NCBI GenBank assembly: GCA_013911975.1
Contig: JACESF010000005.1
Span: 53,463-117,462 of the forward strand
Direction: 5' to 3'
From: Hyphomicrobiales bacterium
GTDB lineage: Bacteria > Pseudomonadota > Alphaproteobacteria > Rhizobiales > Xanthobacteraceae
Length of the DNA: 64,000 nt
The notes under the pieces were generated by a model, which was not told where the DNA came from, made no database searches, and was given only the letters and a program-made list of their open reading frames with translations. Position numbers and translations under genes: made by a program. The number at the start of each line of letters is the position of its first letter. Position 1 is the first letter of the stretch. Positions 46,658 through 56,513 of this stretch are shown piece by piece.

Positions 46658-49414
46658 TTGGCTGATAAAGATAGCCCGGCCGGCGGCAGCGCTCTGCCTT
46701 CCGAGATCCGTCCGGTCTCCATCACCGAAGAACTTTCGCGGTCCTATCTCGATTACGCCATGAGCGTGATCGTCTCCCGTGCGCTGCCGGACGTGCGCGA
46801 CGGGCTGAAGCCGGTGCATCGGCGCATCCTCTATTCGATGCATGAGAACGGCTATCTCTGGAACCGCTCCTACCGCAAGTCGGCCCGCGTCGTCGGCGAC
46901 GTCATCGGTAAATACCATCCGCACGGCGACCAGGCGGTCTATGACGCGCTGGTGCGCATGGCGCAGACCTTCTCCATGCGCCTGCCCCTGGTGGACGGCC
47001 AGGGCAATTTCGGCTCCGTGGACGGCGATCCGCCGGCGGCCATGCGCTACACCGAAGTGCGCATGGAAAAGGTCACCCAGGCGCTGCTGGACGACCTGGA
47101 CAAGGACACGGTCGATTTCCAGGAAAACTACGACGGCAGCGAGAGGGAGCCGACCGTCCTTCCCGCCCAGTTCCCGAACCTGCTGGTGAACGGGGCAGGG
47201 GGCATCGCGGTGGGCATGGCCACCAACATCCCGCCCCACAATCTCGGCGAGGTGATCGACGGCACGCTGGCGCTCATCGACGACCCGGCGCTGGAGCCGG
47301 AAGCGCTGCTGGACATCATCCAGGGGCCGGACTTCCCCACGGGCGGCCTCATCCTCGGCCGCACGGGCATCCGGCAGGCCTACATGACCGGGCGCGGCTC
47401 CATCATGGTGCGCGCGCGGGTGTCTATCGAGACCATCCGCAAGGAGCGCGAGGCGCTCATCATCACCGAGATCCCGTATCAGGTGAACAAGGCGACGATG
47501 ATCGAGAAGATCGCGGAGCTGGTTCGGGACAAGCGGCTGGAAGGCATCTCGGAAATCCGCGACGAGAGCGACCGCGACGGCATGCGCGTGGTCATCGAGA
47601 TCAAGCGCGACGCCCAGGCGGACGTGGTGCTGAACAATCTCTACCGGATGACGCCGCTCCAGTCGTCGTTCGGCGCGAACATGGTGGCGTTGTCCGGCGG
47701 CAAGCCCGCCGTCATGACCCTGCACGACATGCTGACCGCCTTCGTCGCCTTCCGCGAGGAAGTGGTTAGTCGGCGTACGAAGTTCCTGCTCCGCAAGGCG
47801 CGCGATCGCGCCCACGTCTTGGTCGGCCTCGCCATCGCCGTGGCGAACATCGATGAAATCATTCGCCTTATCCGCACCGCACCCGATCCGGCGACGGCCC
47901 GCGACGCCCTTATGGGGCGTGATTGGCCGGCTAAGGATATGGCGCCGCTGATTGCCCTCATCGCCGATCCGCGCCATGCCCTGAAGGCGGATGGCACCTA
48001 TCGCCTTTCCGGCGAGCAGGCCCGCGCCATCCTCGACCTGCGCCTCCAGCGCCTCACCGCTCTGGGCCGGGACGAGATCGCCGAGGAACTGGACAAGCTC
48101 GCCGCCGAGATCGCCGACTATCTGGACATTCTCTCCAGCCGCGCGCGGGTGATGGACATCATCCGGGCCGAGCTTCAGGCCATCAAGACCGAGTTCGGCA
48201 CGCCCCGGCGCAGCGAGCTGGTGGAGGGCCTGGGCGACCTAGAGGACGAGGACCTGATCCAGCGCGAGGAGATGGTCGTCACCGTCTCCCACGCCGGATA
48301 TGTGAAGCGCGTGCCCCTCTCCACCTATCGCGCCCAGCGGCGCGGCGGAAAGGGCCGTTCGGCCATGCAGACGCGGGACGAGGATTTCGTCACCCGCCTG
48401 TTCGTGGCCTCCACCCACGCGCCGGTCCTGTTCTTCTCGTCCAAGGGCAAGGTCTACAAGCTGAAGGTGTGGCGCCTGCCCGCCGCCGCCCCCCAGGCGC
48501 GCGGCAAGGCGCTCATCAACATCCTTCCGCTGGAGCCGGACGAGCGCATCACCTCCATCGTGCCCCTGCCCGAGGAGGCCGACGCCGAAGGCCGGCTGCA
48601 GATCATGTTCGCCACCACGGGCGGCACGGTGCGTCGCAACGCCATGGCGGATTTCTCGCAGGTGAACCGCAACGGCAAGATCGCCATGAAGCTGGAGGAG
48701 GGCGACGCCATCGCCTCCGTCCAGCTCTGCACGGAGGACGACGACGTCCTTCTCACCACGGCGGACGGCGCCTGCATCCGCTTCCCCGTCACCGAAGTGC
48801 GCGTCTTCAAGGGGCGTGATTCCGTGGGCGTGCGCGGCATACGGCTGGAAGAAGGCGACACCATCATCTCCATGGCCATCATCCATCATTCCGACGCCAG
48901 CGCCGAGGAACGGGTGGAATATCTGCGCCGCGCCAATGCCGTGCGCCGCAGCGCCGCCGGCCAGGGCGAGGAGGCGGAAGAGATCGTGGAGGCCGATGCC
49001 GAGGAGGTGGCGACCGGCGACGGCACGCTCGGCCTCGACCGCTACGCCCAGATGGGCGCCGCCGAGCAGTTCATCCTCACCATCTCGGAAAACGGCTACG
49101 GCAAGCGCACCTCGTCCTACGAGTATCGCGTCACCGGACGCGGCGGCAAAGGCATCGTCGCCATGGCGGTGAACGAGCGCAACGGCCGTCTCGCCGCCTC
49201 CTTCCCCGTGGAGGACCCGGACCAGATCATGCTGGTGACGGACGGCGGCCAGCTCATCCGCTGCCCGGTGAACGGCATCCGCATCGTCGGCCGCGCCAGC
49301 CAGGGCGTCATCGTGTTCGACACCGCCGAGGGCGAGCGCGTGGTCTCCGTGGAGCACATCTCCGAGGAGGAGGACGCGGGCGGCGACATCCCGGCTGAGG
49401 GCGGCGAAGGCTGA
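46658..49414 (+). CDS. gyrA: DNA gyrase subunit A
   Basis: 918 residues from a TTG start supported by AGGAAAG upstream. Breakage-reunion domain with [27 protein letters not shown] and the catalytic Tyr131 in AAMRYTEVR. The GyrA box (Gln-Arg-Arg-Gly-Gly-Lys-Gly) in the C-terminal domain is [14 protein letters not shown], which makes it GyrA rather than ParC. At the quinolone-resistance position equivalent to E. coli Ser83 it has Gln92 ([12 protein letters not shown]); the Asp87 equivalent is Asp96. Its TGA overlaps the lysE-type ATG. Confidence 0.96.
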   Translation: MADKDSPAGGSALPSEIRPVSITEELSRSYLDYAMSVIVSRALPDVRDGLKPVHRRILYSMHENGYLWNRSYRKSARVVGDVIGKYHPHGDQAVYDALVRMAQTFSMRLPLVDGQGNFGSVDGDPPAAMRYTEVRMEKVTQALLDDLDKDTVDFQENYDGSEREPTVLPAQFPNLLVNGAGGIAVGMATNIPPHNLGEVIDGTLALIDDPALEPEALLDIIQGPDFPTGGLILGRTGIRQAYMTGRGSIMVRARVSIETIRKEREALIITEIPYQVNKATMIEKIAELVRDKRLEGISEIRDESDRDGMRVVIEIKRDAQADVVLNNLYRMTPLQSSFGANMVALSGGKPAVMTLHDMLTAFVAFREEVVSRRTKFLLRKARDRAHVLVGLAIAVANIDEIIRLIRTAPDPATARDALMGRDWPAKDMAPLIALIADPRHALKADGTYRLSGEQARAILDLRLQRLTALGRDEIAEELDKLAAEIADYLDILSSRARVMDIIRAELQAIKTEFGTPRRSELVEGLGDLEDEDLIQREEMVVTVSHAGYVKRVPLSTYRAQRRGGKGRSAMQTRDEDFVTRLFVASTHAPVLFFSSKGKVYKLKVWRLPAAAPQARGKALINILPLEPDERITSIVPLPEEADAEGRLQIMFATTGGTVRRNAMADFSQVNRNGKIAMKLEEGDAIASVQLCTEDDDVLLTTADGACIRFPVTEVRVFKGRDSVGVRGIRLEEGDTIISMAIIHHSDASAEERVEYLRRANAVRRSAAGQGEEAEEIVEADAEEVATGDGTLGLDRYAQMGAAEQFILTISENGYGKRTSSYEYRVTGRGGKGIVAMAVNERNGRLAASFPVEDPDQIMLVTDGGQLIRCPVNGIRIVGRASQGVIVFDTAEGERVVSVEHISEEEDAGGDIPAEGGEG

Positions 49415-50022
49415 TGAGCGCCGAGAGCCTCACGCTCTTCGTGCTCGCCTGCCTCGCCCTCGGGGCGACGCCGGGGCCGAACGTGGCGCTCATCGTGGGC
49501 ACCAGCCTCAAGCACGGCCGCCGCGCGGGCCTGCTCACCGCCACGGGCGTGAATGTGGGCCTCGTGCTCCAGCTCGCCTTCGTGGCGGCGGGCCTTGCCT
49601 GGATGGTGGAGGTGTTCGCCCGCCATTTCGACCTGGTGCGGTATGCGGGCGCCGCCTATCTCGCGTGGCTCGCCATCGCCCAATGGCGTTCGGCGGGCGC
49701 GGAGCGGGGCGCGGCCCCGCCCACGGGCCGGGCCGCCTTCTCACGCGGGCTGGCCGTGGCCTTCGCCAATCCCAAGACCCTGCTGTTCCACGCGGCCTTC
49801 CTGCCGCAATTCATCACCGACCCCACCGATCCCGTCCCGCAGATCGCGCTGCTGGCCGCCATCTTCGCGGTGATCGCCCTTGTGGGCGACATGCTCTGGG
49901 CCGTGGCGGCGGACCGGGCGCGGGCCGCGCTCTTCGGCCGCTTCACGAAGCTGGCGGACCGCGTCTCGGCCGTCATCCTGGCCGGCGGCGCTGCCGTGCT
50001 TTTGGCGGCCGGGCGGCGCTGA
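49414..50022 (+). CDS. LysE-family translocator
   Basis: 202 residues with about five or six membrane segments. The motif LALGATPGPNVALIVGTSLKHGRRAGLLTATGVNVG is typical of LysE/RhtB amino-acid exporters, as is FANPKTLLFHAAFLPQFI. Substrate unknown. The ATG overlaps the gyrA stop by one base, so it is translated from the gyrA message or a nearby promoter inside it. Confidence 0.88.
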   Translation: MSAESLTLFVLACLALGATPGPNVALIVGTSLKHGRRAGLLTATGVNVGLVLQLAFVAAGLAWMVEVFARHFDLVRYAGAAYLAWLAIAQWRSAGAERGAAPPTGRAAFSRGLAVAFANPKTLLFHAAFLPQFITDPTDPVPQIALLAAIFAVIALVGDMLWAVAADRARAALFGRFTKLADRVSAVILAGGAAVLLAAGRR

Positions 50023-50040
50023 CCTTCGCGCAGCGGGTCC

Positions 50041-51000
50041 TCACGCTGCCTGCCGCAGCGCCGCCAGGTCCTGTCGGGGCGAGGCGCCGAACATGCGCGA
50101 ATAGTCCCGGCTGAACTGCGACACGCTCTCATATCCCACGTCGAACGCGGCGCTCGACACCGCCATGCCACCCGCCATCAGCCGGTGCCGCGCCTCGATG
50201 AGCCGGAGCTGCTTCTGGAATTGAAGCGGGGTGAGGGAGGTCACGGCCTTGAAATGCTGGTGGAAGGCGGAAGGGCTCATGCCCGCCGCCTCGGCCAGCC
50301 GCCGCACCGGCAAGGGGGTGGCGAAGTCCGCCCGCAGCACTGCCACGGCGCGGGCGATGCGCTGGGCATGCCCCTCGGGCCGGGCGAGGCGACGCAGCAT
50401 GGCGCCGTGGCGGCCCTGGAGCAGCCAGTAGTGCAATTCCTTCAGCAAAGCGGGGCGCAGCACCGCCTGGGCATCGGCGCGCTCGGGCAGCGTCACCAGC
50501 CGGCGGATGCAGTCGGCCACCGCCGCGTCGGTCTCGCTCACCAGGATGCGCGGCCCCGGCGTGTCCGGCACCCCCGCGAAGGCGGAAATCTCCCCCAGCG
50601 TGTCGCGCAGCAGGCCGAGGTCTAGGTCCAGCGACACGGCGAGATAGGGCGCCCCGCCGCTCGCCTCCACCACGCGGCCCTGGATGGGCGTGTCGGCGCT
50701 GACCAGCAGCGTCTGCCCCGCATGGAAGCGCCACGCCTCCGCCCCGGACGCCACTTCCTTCGAGCCCTGGAGGACGAGGCAGAGGAGGGGGACATAGATG
50801 GCGTGCAGGTAGCCGGTCGGGGCGTCGGCCCGCGCGAAATGGAGGCCGTTCACCTGTGTCACCACCAGCCCCTCCCGCGCCGGCGCATCCTCGGTGCGGG
50901 CGAGGACGAGGGGGAGAATGGAGCCGGCCGCCCCTGCGTCTGCTTGGGCGCGGGCCTCCTCGGGCCGGGGTATCATGGGGTCGTTCAATTCAGGCTCCAC
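50041..51000 (-). CDS. AraC-family transcriptional regulator
   Basis: 319 residues. The N-terminal half is of the AraC_N type (YLHAIYVPLLCLVLQGSKEV, then GGAPYLAVSLDLDL). The C-terminal double helix-turn-helix has LPVRRLAEAAGMSPSAFHQHFKAVTSLTPLQFQKQLRL and VGYESVSQFSRDYSRMFGASP. Such regulators often control the neighbouring SDR oxidoreductase; that gene starts divergently at 51143. The start is uncertain: ATG 51000 or 50976. Confidence 0.88.
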   Translation of the reverse strand: MEPELNDPMIPRPEEARAQADAGAAGSILPLVLARTEDAPAREGLVVTQVNGLHFARADAPTGYLHAIYVPLLCLVLQGSKEVASGAEAWRFHAGQTLLVSADTPIQGRVVEASGGAPYLAVSLDLDLGLLRDTLGEISAFAGVPDTPGPRILVSETDAAVADCIRRLVTLPERADAQAVLRPALLKELHYWLLQGRHGAMLRRLARPEGHAQRIARAVAVLRADFATPLPVRRLAEAAGMSPSAFHQHFKAVTSLTPLQFQKQLRLIEARHRLMAGGMAVSSAAFDVGYESVSQFSRDYSRMFGASPRQDLAALRQAA

Positions 51001-51142
51001 CGGGGATTTCGCGTCCGTACTGTAGCGTGCCGGGGCGGGCGTGGAAGGGGATTTGGAGGATCGGGCAAGTCTTCCGCAGCATCCGGCAAGCGCCGCGGGG
51101 CGCGGGGCACTAGGTATGTCTCACCCAAAACGGAGTTGAGCC

Positions 51143-51919
51143 ATGACCCATCCCGCTTCTTCCCGTCCCTCCATCGCCCTCGTCACCGGCGGCAGCCGGG
51201 GCCTCGGGCGCAACACGGTCCTTGCGCTGGCAGGGCGCGGTGTGGACGTGATCCTCACCTATCATTCCAAGGCGGACGAGGCGCAGGCCGTGGTCCGCGA
51301 GGTTGAGGCGCTGGGCCGCAAGGCCGCCGCGCTGCGGCTCGACGTGGGCGACAGCGCCAGCTTTCCGGCCTTCGCGGAAGAGGTTCGGGCAAGTCTGAAG
51401 ACGACCTTCGGCCGCGAGAGCTTCGACCATCTGGTGAACAATGCCGGCATCGGCATCAATGAGAGCTTCGCCGAGACCTCGGAGGCCACCTTCGACCTGC
51501 TCATGAACATCCACCTGAAGGGCACCTTCTTCCTCACCCAGAAGCTGCTGCCGGTGATCGCGGACGGCGGGACGATCGTGAACCTCTCCAGCGGCCTCGC
51601 CCGCTTCACCATGCCCGGCTATGCCGCCTATGCGGCCATGAAGGGCGGCATCGAGGTGCTGACCCGCTACATGGCGGCGGAGCTGGGCCCGCGCCGCATC
51701 CGCGTGAACACGGTGGCCCCCGGCGCCATCGAGACCGATTTCGGCGGCGGCGCGGTGCGCGACAACGCGCAGATCAACCAGGTGATCGCCGGCGCCACGG
51801 CGCTGGGGCGCGTGGGCCTGCCGGACGATATCGGCCACATGATCGCGGCCTTCCTCGCCCAGGATTTCGGCTGGGTGAACGGCCAGCGCATCGAGGTGTC
51901 GGGCGGCATCAACCTCTGA
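51143..51919 (+). CDS. Short-chain dehydrogenase/reductase
   Basis: 258 residues. Classical SDR: TGGSRGLG at residues 15-22 (NAD(P) binding), NNAG at 99-102, catalytic Ser149/150, Tyr163 and Lys167 in YAAYAAMK. It is divergent from an AraC-family gene, a common pairing in which the regulator controls the oxidoreductase. Substrate unknown. GGAGTTGAGCC precedes the start. Confidence 0.92.
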   Translation: MTHPASSRPSIALVTGGSRGLGRNTVLALAGRGVDVILTYHSKADEAQAVVREVEALGRKAAALRLDVGDSASFPAFAEEVRASLKTTFGRESFDHLVNNAGIGINESFAETSEATFDLLMNIHLKGTFFLTQKLLPVIADGGTIVNLSSGLARFTMPGYAAYAAMKGGIEVLTRYMAAELGPRRIRVNTVAPGAIETDFGGGAVRDNAQINQVIAGATALGRVGLPDDIGHMIAAFLAQDFGWVNGQRIEVSGGINL

Positions 51920-51930
51920 CCGAACCGCAA

Positions 51931-51960
51931 GGGGCGGGCGACCTTCCGGCCGCCTGCCCC
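51931..51960 (+). terminator. GC-rich hairpin after the SDR gene
   Basis: GGGGCGGGCG and CGCCTGCCCC pair with one mismatch around a ten-base loop, 12 bases after the stop. There is no T-run, so it may be a weak or Rho-assisted terminator. Confidence 0.45.
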
Positions 51961-51999
51961 ATTGCGCGCCGACGCAGGGCGGGATAACGCTTCCCGCCC

Positions 52000-52521
52000 A
52001 TGAGCGCCGCCCCCCACACCACCCGCACCGCCATCTATGCCGGGTCGTTTGACCCGCCCACCAACGGCCATCTCGACGTGGTGCGCTCCGCGTGCCGGCT
52101 GGCGGACCGACTGGTGCTGGCCGTGGGCATCCATCCCGGCAAGGCGCCGGTCTTCACGCCCGCCGAGCGGCTCGACATGCTGCGCGAGGTCTGCGGCCCC
52201 GTGGCGGCGGAAGAGGGCACCGTCCTCGACGTGATCACCTTCGATAATCTCGTGGTGGAAGCGGCCCGCGCCACGGGCGCCGGGCTGCTGATCCGCGGCC
52301 TGCGTGACGGCACCGATCTCGATTACGAGATGCAGATGGCGGGCATGAACGGCACGCTCGTGCCCGAGATCCAGACCGTGTTTCTCCCCGCCTCGCCGCG
52401 CGTGCGCCCCATCACCGCCACCTTGGTGCGCCAGATCGCGTCCATGGGCGGGGATGTCTCCGCCTTCGTGCCGCCGGCGGTGCTCGCCCGGCTCGTCAGC
52501 AAGTTTCCCAAGCGGGCCTGA
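52000..52521 (+). CDS. coaD: Phosphopantetheine adenylyltransferase
   Basis: 173 residues, usual length. Nucleotidyltransferase motif [15 protein letters not shown] (TxNGH) at the N-terminus and [20 protein letters not shown] near the end. It performs the fourth step of coenzyme A synthesis, ATP plus 4'-phosphopantetheine to dephospho-CoA. The gyrA-coaD-PPIase order is common in Rhizobiales. Confidence 0.95.
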   Translation: MSAAPHTTRTAIYAGSFDPPTNGHLDVVRSACRLADRLVLAVGIHPGKAPVFTPAERLDMLREVCGPVAAEEGTVLDVITFDNLVVEAARATGAGLLIRGLRDGTDLDYEMQMAGMNGTLVPEIQTVFLPASPRVRPITATLVRQIASMGGDVSAFVPPAVLARLVSKFPKRA

Positions 52522-52577
52522 TACGCGGGCCTGACCCGATCTACGCGCGTCCCCGCGCGCCAGCCAAGGAGACACCC

Positions 52578-53183
52578 ATGCGCACCCTGTTCGGCCGGAT
52601 GTCCGGCGCCCTCATGCTGATCGGCGCGCTCGTGCTGCCGGTGGCGCTCGGCGCGGCCCAGCCCGCTTCCGCCCAGGCGCCGAAGGCCGAGGCGGCCAAG
52701 ACCGATCCCGAGAACACGCTCTATCTCGACACCACCTATGGCCGGGTGGTGATCGCGCTGCGTCCCGATCTCGCGCCCAAGCATGTGGAGCGCCTGAAGC
52801 TGCTGGCGCGCGAGGGCTATTACAACAACGTGCCGTTCCACCGCGTCATCGACGGCTTCATGGCCCAGACCGGCGACGGGCAGTATGGCAACGGCACGGG
52901 CGGGTCCAAGTATCCGAACCTGCCGGCCGAATTCACCTCCACGCCGTTCGTGCGCGGCACCGTGGGCATGGCGCGCTCGTCGCAGCCCAACAGCGCCAAT
53001 TCGCAGTTTTTCATCACCTTCGAGCCCTCGCCGTTCCTGAACGGCCAGTACACCGTGGTGGGCGAGGTGGTTTCCGGCATGCAGTTCGTGGACAAGATCA
53101 AGAAGGGCTCGCAGGCCAATAACGGCTCGGTCAGCAACCCCGACAAGATCGTGAAGATGCAGGTGGGCGCCGACGCCAAATGA
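52578..53183 (+). CDS. Periplasmic cyclophilin-type peptidyl-prolyl isomerase
   Basis: 201 residues with a Sec signal peptide of about 33 residues (ends QPASAQA). Cyclophilin motifs: VPFHRVIDGFMAQTGDG, GTVGMARSSQPNSANSQFFITFE and LNGQYTVVGEVVSGM. It should catalyse prolyl isomerisation in protein folding outside the inner membrane. It is paired with a cytoplasmic paralogue 80 bases downstream. AAGGAGAC precedes the start. Confidence 0.92.
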   Translation: MRTLFGRMSGALMLIGALVLPVALGAAQPASAQAPKAEAAKTDPENTLYLDTTYGRVVIALRPDLAPKHVERLKLLAREGYYNNVPFHRVIDGFMAQTGDGQYGNGTGGSKYPNLPAEFTSTPFVRGTVGMARSSQPNSANSQFFITFEPSPFLNGQYTVVGEVVSGMQFVDKIKKGSQANNGSVSNPDKIVKMQVGADAK

Positions 53184-53263
53184 GGCGTTGACGGACATCC
53201 GTGAGGATGGGCGCGCCGCGATGCGCGCCCGGGACAACCAGACAACAGGAAGAGGAGCAGCCC

Positions 53264-53722
53264 ATGGCTGAGGAAGTGATCGTCCTGGAGACCACCAAGG
53301 GCGAAGTGGTCATCGGCCTGCGGCCGGACCTCGCGCCGGGCCACGTGGCCCGCATCAAGGAACTGGTGGCCGAAGGCTTCTATGACGGCGTGCCGTTCCA
53401 CCGCGTCATCGACGGCTTCATGGCCCAGACCGGCGATCCCACCGGCACCGGCATGGGCGGCTCGGGCAAGAAGCTGAAGGCCGAGTTCAACCGTGAGCCC
53501 CACAAGCGCGGCACGGTCTCCATGGCCCGCGCGGCCAATCCCGATTCCGGCGACAGCCAGTTCTTCATCTGCTTCGCCGACGCCCGCTTCCTGGACGGCC
53601 AGTACACCGTGTGGGGCGAGGTGATCTCGGGCATGGACAATGTGGACACGATCAAGCGCGGCGAGCCCGTGAAGGATCCCGACAAGATCGTGAAGGCGAC
53701 GCTGAAGCCCAAGGAGGCGTGA
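53264..53722 (+). CDS. Cytoplasmic cyclophilin-type peptidyl-prolyl isomerase
   Basis: 152 residues without a signal peptide. Shares VPFHRVIDGFMAQTGD with the gene just upstream and has GTVSMARAANPDSGDSQFFICFAD and LDGQYTVWGEVISGMDNVD. It is the cytosolic partner of a tandem pair that probably arose by duplication. GAGGAG precedes the ATG at 53264. Confidence 0.93.
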   Translation: MAEEVIVLETTKGEVVIGLRPDLAPGHVARIKELVAEGFYDGVPFHRVIDGFMAQTGDPTGTGMGGSGKKLKAEFNREPHKRGTVSMARAANPDSGDSQFFICFADARFLDGQYTVWGEVISGMDNVDTIKRGEPVKDPDKIVKATLKPKEA

Positions 53723-53791
53723 GCCGCGCAGGCGGGCGGCTTCGGCTGGTCCGCCCCTTCAAGGCGCCTGCATGGCGCACACATGTCTGCG

Positions 53792-53824
53792 ATGGCCGGG
53801 CTTGTCCCGGCCATTTGCTTTTCG
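53792..53824 (+). terminator. Terminator made of a dispersed palindrome
   Basis: Nine-base stem ATGGCCGGG / CCCGGCCAT with loop CTTGT, followed by TTGCTTTT. The same stem and loop are very common between genes in Rhizobiales, so it is probably a repetitive extragenic palindrome serving as the terminator of the cyclophilin genes. Confidence 0.7.
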
Positions 53825-54020
53825 GGGAGCGGGTGAGGGGCCGGACCGCGCGGGCCATGGCCCGCCAGTCATGTCCGACGACTGCGGAAGCGGCGGGGCC
53901 GCATGCGCCCGGCTTTCGCCAAGGGAGCGCTCTGGCCGCGCTCGTGTCCATTCCCCCTTGAGCATCTCAATGCATCAGGGTGGAGGCGGTCCCGGGCATC
54001 TCGCAGGTCCCATGAGGCAG

Positions 54021-54056
54021 CCTACACTGGGTCGTCCGCCTACACTGGGTCGTCCC
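54021..54056. repeat. 18-base direct tandem repeat, two copies
   Basis: CCTACACTGGGTCGTCC(G/C) occurs twice in tandem at 54021-54038 and 54039-54056, differing only in the last base. No function evident. Confidence 0.85.
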
Positions 54057-54183
54057 TGGCGCACGCTTGGACCGCGGCGGCGCCGCTTCGCGGCCGGCAG
54101 CGTATCCGGTCAAGCCGGCGCTGTAGGGCCTCCGATGCCCCTTGCGTCGCCCGGCACCCTCGCTGCGCTCGGCCCCCTCCCAA

Positions 54184-54207
54184 CCCTCCCCCGCAGGCGG
54201 GAGAGGG
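54184..54207. repeat. Palindromic intergenic repeat, copy 2
   Basis: CCCTCCCCCGC - AG - GCGGGAGAGGG. It is the reverse complement of copy 1 at 32814-32837 apart from one loop base. Confidence 0.7.
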
Positions 54208-54314
54208 CTTTATGGCGTGCGGGACGATCCACGCTGTCTTTTCGCGACCGGGTGTCGTCAGTTCTCGTTAAAGAGCGGGCGATGCATACGCGCGGCGCAG
54301 GGCCGCGCGGAAAA

Positions 54315-55022
54315 TCAATAGCGGCGCATGAGCCCCACGAGGCGGCCCTGGATGCGGACGCGGTCGGGGCCGAAGATGCGGGTCTCGTAAGCTGGGTTGG
54401 CGGCTTCCAGAGCCACGGAGGCGCCCTTCTTGCGCAGGCGCTTCAGGGTGGCTTCCTCGTCGTCCACCAGCGCCACCACGATGTCGCCGGTCTCCGCCGA
54501 TTCGCATTTGCGGATGAGCACCGTATCGCCGTCCAGGATGCCGGCCTCGATCATGCTGTCGCCGCGCACCTCCAGGGCGAAATGCTCGCCCATGCCCAGC
54601 ATCTCCGGGGGCAGGTTCAGCGTGTGGCTGCGGCTCTGGATGGCCGAGATGGGCGTGCCGGCGGCGATGCGGCCCATGACCGGCACCGAGACGGTGGGCG
54701 CCACCTCCTCGTCTTCCGCAGGCGGACGGACGCGGCCGAGGCTGCCCTCGATGACGCTGGGCGAGAAGCCCCGCCCGGCGCGCGGCGAGGCGAGGCCCGG
54801 TGCCACGCTGTCCGGCAGGCGAACCACTTCCAGGGCGCGGGCGCGATTGGGCAGACGGCGGATGAAGCCGCGCTCCTCAAGGGCCGTGATGAGGCGATGG
54901 ATTCCCGATTTGGAGCGCAGGTCGAGCGCTTCCTTCATCTCGTCGAAGGAGGGCGGAACCCCGGTCTCCTTCAGGCGCTCATGAATGAAGCGCAGCAGAT
55001 CATATTGCTTGCGTGTAAGCAT
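54315..55022 (-). CDS. lexA: SOS repressor LexA
   Basis: 235 residues. N-terminal winged helix ([43 protein letters not shown]). The C-terminal protease domain has the Ala121-Gly122 cleavage site, catalytic Ser156 in GDSM and Lys194 in ATLKRL. RecA-triggered self-cleavage lifts repression of repair genes. ATG 55022 matches the usual MLTRKQ start; an in-frame ATG at 55115 is rejected. A LexA box lies 191 bases upstream. Confidence 0.97.
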   Translation of the reverse strand: MLTRKQYDLLRFIHERLKETGVPPSFDEMKEALDLRSKSGIHRLITALEERGFIRRLPNRARALEVVRLPDSVAPGLASPRAGRGFSPSVIEGSLGRVRPPAEDEEVAPTVSVPVMGRIAAGTPISAIQSRSHTLNLPPEMLGMGEHFALEVRGDSMIEAGILDGDTVLIRKCESAETGDIVVALVDDEEATLKRLRKKGASVALEAANPAYETRIFGPDRVRIQGRLVGLMRRY

Positions 55023-55258
55023 GGCCGCCCCGTCCTTGGTGCGCGCGCCGCATGGCCTGTGTCCCAAGGCAGCCGCGCCACACGTCCCCCGTCCCACATC
55101 CGGAAACTTGTTCACCGATCCGATTGCCCCGGCCCAGTCGAGACCAAGCGCCAGGGGTTATCGGGCTTCCGCACCGGAAGGCGCCGGAAACAAATCATGA
55201 ACAATGTTTATCCGTTCCTTTTGTGTTCCGCAAGCGTGAACATGGCGTAAACGGCAAT
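55023..55258. promoter_or_regulatory. lexA promoter region with LexA box
   Basis: 236 bases between lexA and moeA, partly AT-rich on its right side. The LexA box at 55214-55228 and nearby AT-rich sequence suggest a SOS-controlled lexA promoter with a long leader. Confidence 0.6.
55214..55228. promoter_or_regulatory. LexA (SOS) box upstream of lexA
   Basis: GTTC - CTTTTGT - GTTC, a perfect match in both half-sites to the alphaproteobacterial consensus. It fits autoregulation of the leftward lexA gene. Confidence 0.85.
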
Positions 55259-56470
55259 TCAGCCCAGAAGCGGCAAGGCCTTGCAGGGGTCCCCGGCAGA
55301 GGCCGCCGGGGCACCGGCCTCGCGAATCAGCAGGCAGTCGGCGCCGCACAAGGCGGAAAGCATGGCCGAATCCTGCGTCGGCAGCGGCGTCACCATGCGC
55401 GTTCCGTCAGGCGAATGGGAGAGGGTGGCGCGCATATAATCGCGGCGCTGGTCGTTGGCCTTCACGGGCGCGCCGAGCCGCGCGTCGAAGACCGGGTTCT
55501 GCGCCGGTGCGCCCTGGAGCGCGCGCACCAGCGGCACCAGGAACAGCAGCGCGCACACATAGGCGGAGACGGGATTCCCCGGCAGGCCCAGCACGCGCAT
55601 GGCGTCCCGACTGCCGAACATGAGCGGCTTGCCCGGCCGCAGCGCGATCTTGTGGACCGAGAGGGTGATTCCCTCCGCCACCAAAGCGGGCGCCATCAAA
55701 TCGTGCTCGCCCACCGAGGCGCCGCCCGACGTCACAAGGATGTCGAACCCGCCCTCCACAGCGGCGCGCACGGCAGCGCGGGTGGCCTCCAGGCTGTCGC
55801 CCACGAGGCCGAGATCGGCCACCTCCGCGCCCGCCTCCCGGGCGAGGCCCGCGATGCCGTAGACGTTGGAGACGATCACGCTGGCGGGTGAGGCCGCCCC
55901 TGCGCCGGGGCGCACCAGTTCGTCGCCGGTCTGGAGAATCCCCACCCGGGGACGGTGGCGCACCGGCACCGTGCCATGGTCGGCAGCCGCGGCGAGCATC
56001 AGCGCGCGCGCGTCCAGGCGCCGTCCGGCGGGCAGGAGTGGCGCGCCGGACGCGAAGTCGAAACCCGCCTTCCGGATGTTACGGCCGGGGTCGGTCTCGC
56101 CCACCACCTCCACCACGGCGCCGTCCCGGCTGGTGTTTTCCTGGATCACCACCGTGTCGGCGCCCGGCGGCACCAGGGCGCCGGTAAAGATGCGCGCGGC
56201 CGTGCCGGGTGCCACGGTGCCGTCGAAAGGCCGGCCCGCGGCGGATTCGCCGATCACCTCAAGGCGCGCGGGAAGCGCCGCGATGTCCGCGGCACGCACC
56301 GCATAGCCGTCCATGGCGGACATGTCGGCCATGGGCTGGCTGCGCCGGGCGGCAAGATCGCGCGCGAGCACGCGGCCGTGCGCGTCCGCGATGGCCATCG
56401 TCTCTTCGGGAAGCGGCACGGCGCCGCCGAGGATGAGCGCCAGGGCATCGTCCACGGGCATGAGGGCCAT
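55259..56470 (-). CDS. moeA: Molybdopterin molybdotransferase MoeA
   Basis: 403 residues. MoeA motifs: MADMSAMDGYAVRAADI, IFTGALVPPGADTVVIQE, GILQTGDELVRPG, VTSGGASVGEHDL and LGLPGNPVSAYVCALLFLVP. It inserts molybdenum into adenylated molybdopterin. It is 43 bases after moaC on the same strand, in the moaC-moeA-lexA gene order known from alphaproteobacteria. Confidence 0.95.
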   Translation of the reverse strand: MALMPVDDALALILGGAVPLPEETMAIADAHGRVLARDLAARRSQPMADMSAMDGYAVRAADIAALPARLEVIGESAAGRPFDGTVAPGTAARIFTGALVPPGADTVVIQENTSRDGAVVEVVGETDPGRNIRKAGFDFASGAPLLPAGRRLDARALMLAAAADHGTVPVRHRPRVGILQTGDELVRPGAGAASPASVIVSNVYGIAGLAREAGAEVADLGLVGDSLEATRAAVRAAVEGGFDILVTSGGASVGEHDLMAPALVAEGITLSVHKIALRPGKPLMFGSRDAMRVLGLPGNPVSAYVCALLFLVPLVRALQGAPAQNPVFDARLGAPVKANDQRRDYMRATLSHSPDGTRMVTPLPTQDSAMLSALCGADCLLIREAGAPAASAGDPCKALPLLG

Positions 56471-56513
56471 CTGGCGTTCCTTCGCTGTCAGGGGCCGGAT
56501 CTGGGCACCGGCG

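Larger units (their letters stand above)
53723..54314. other. 592-base gap with several repeats before lexA
   Basis: No gene supported. It contains a terminator-like palindrome (53792), an 18-base tandem duplication (54021-54056) and the palindromic repeat at 54184. A GC hairpin (CGCGCGGC / GCCGCGCG at 54289-54309) lies next to the end of lexA. It behaves like a repeat-accumulating intergenic spacer between convergent transcripts. Confidence 0.65.
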
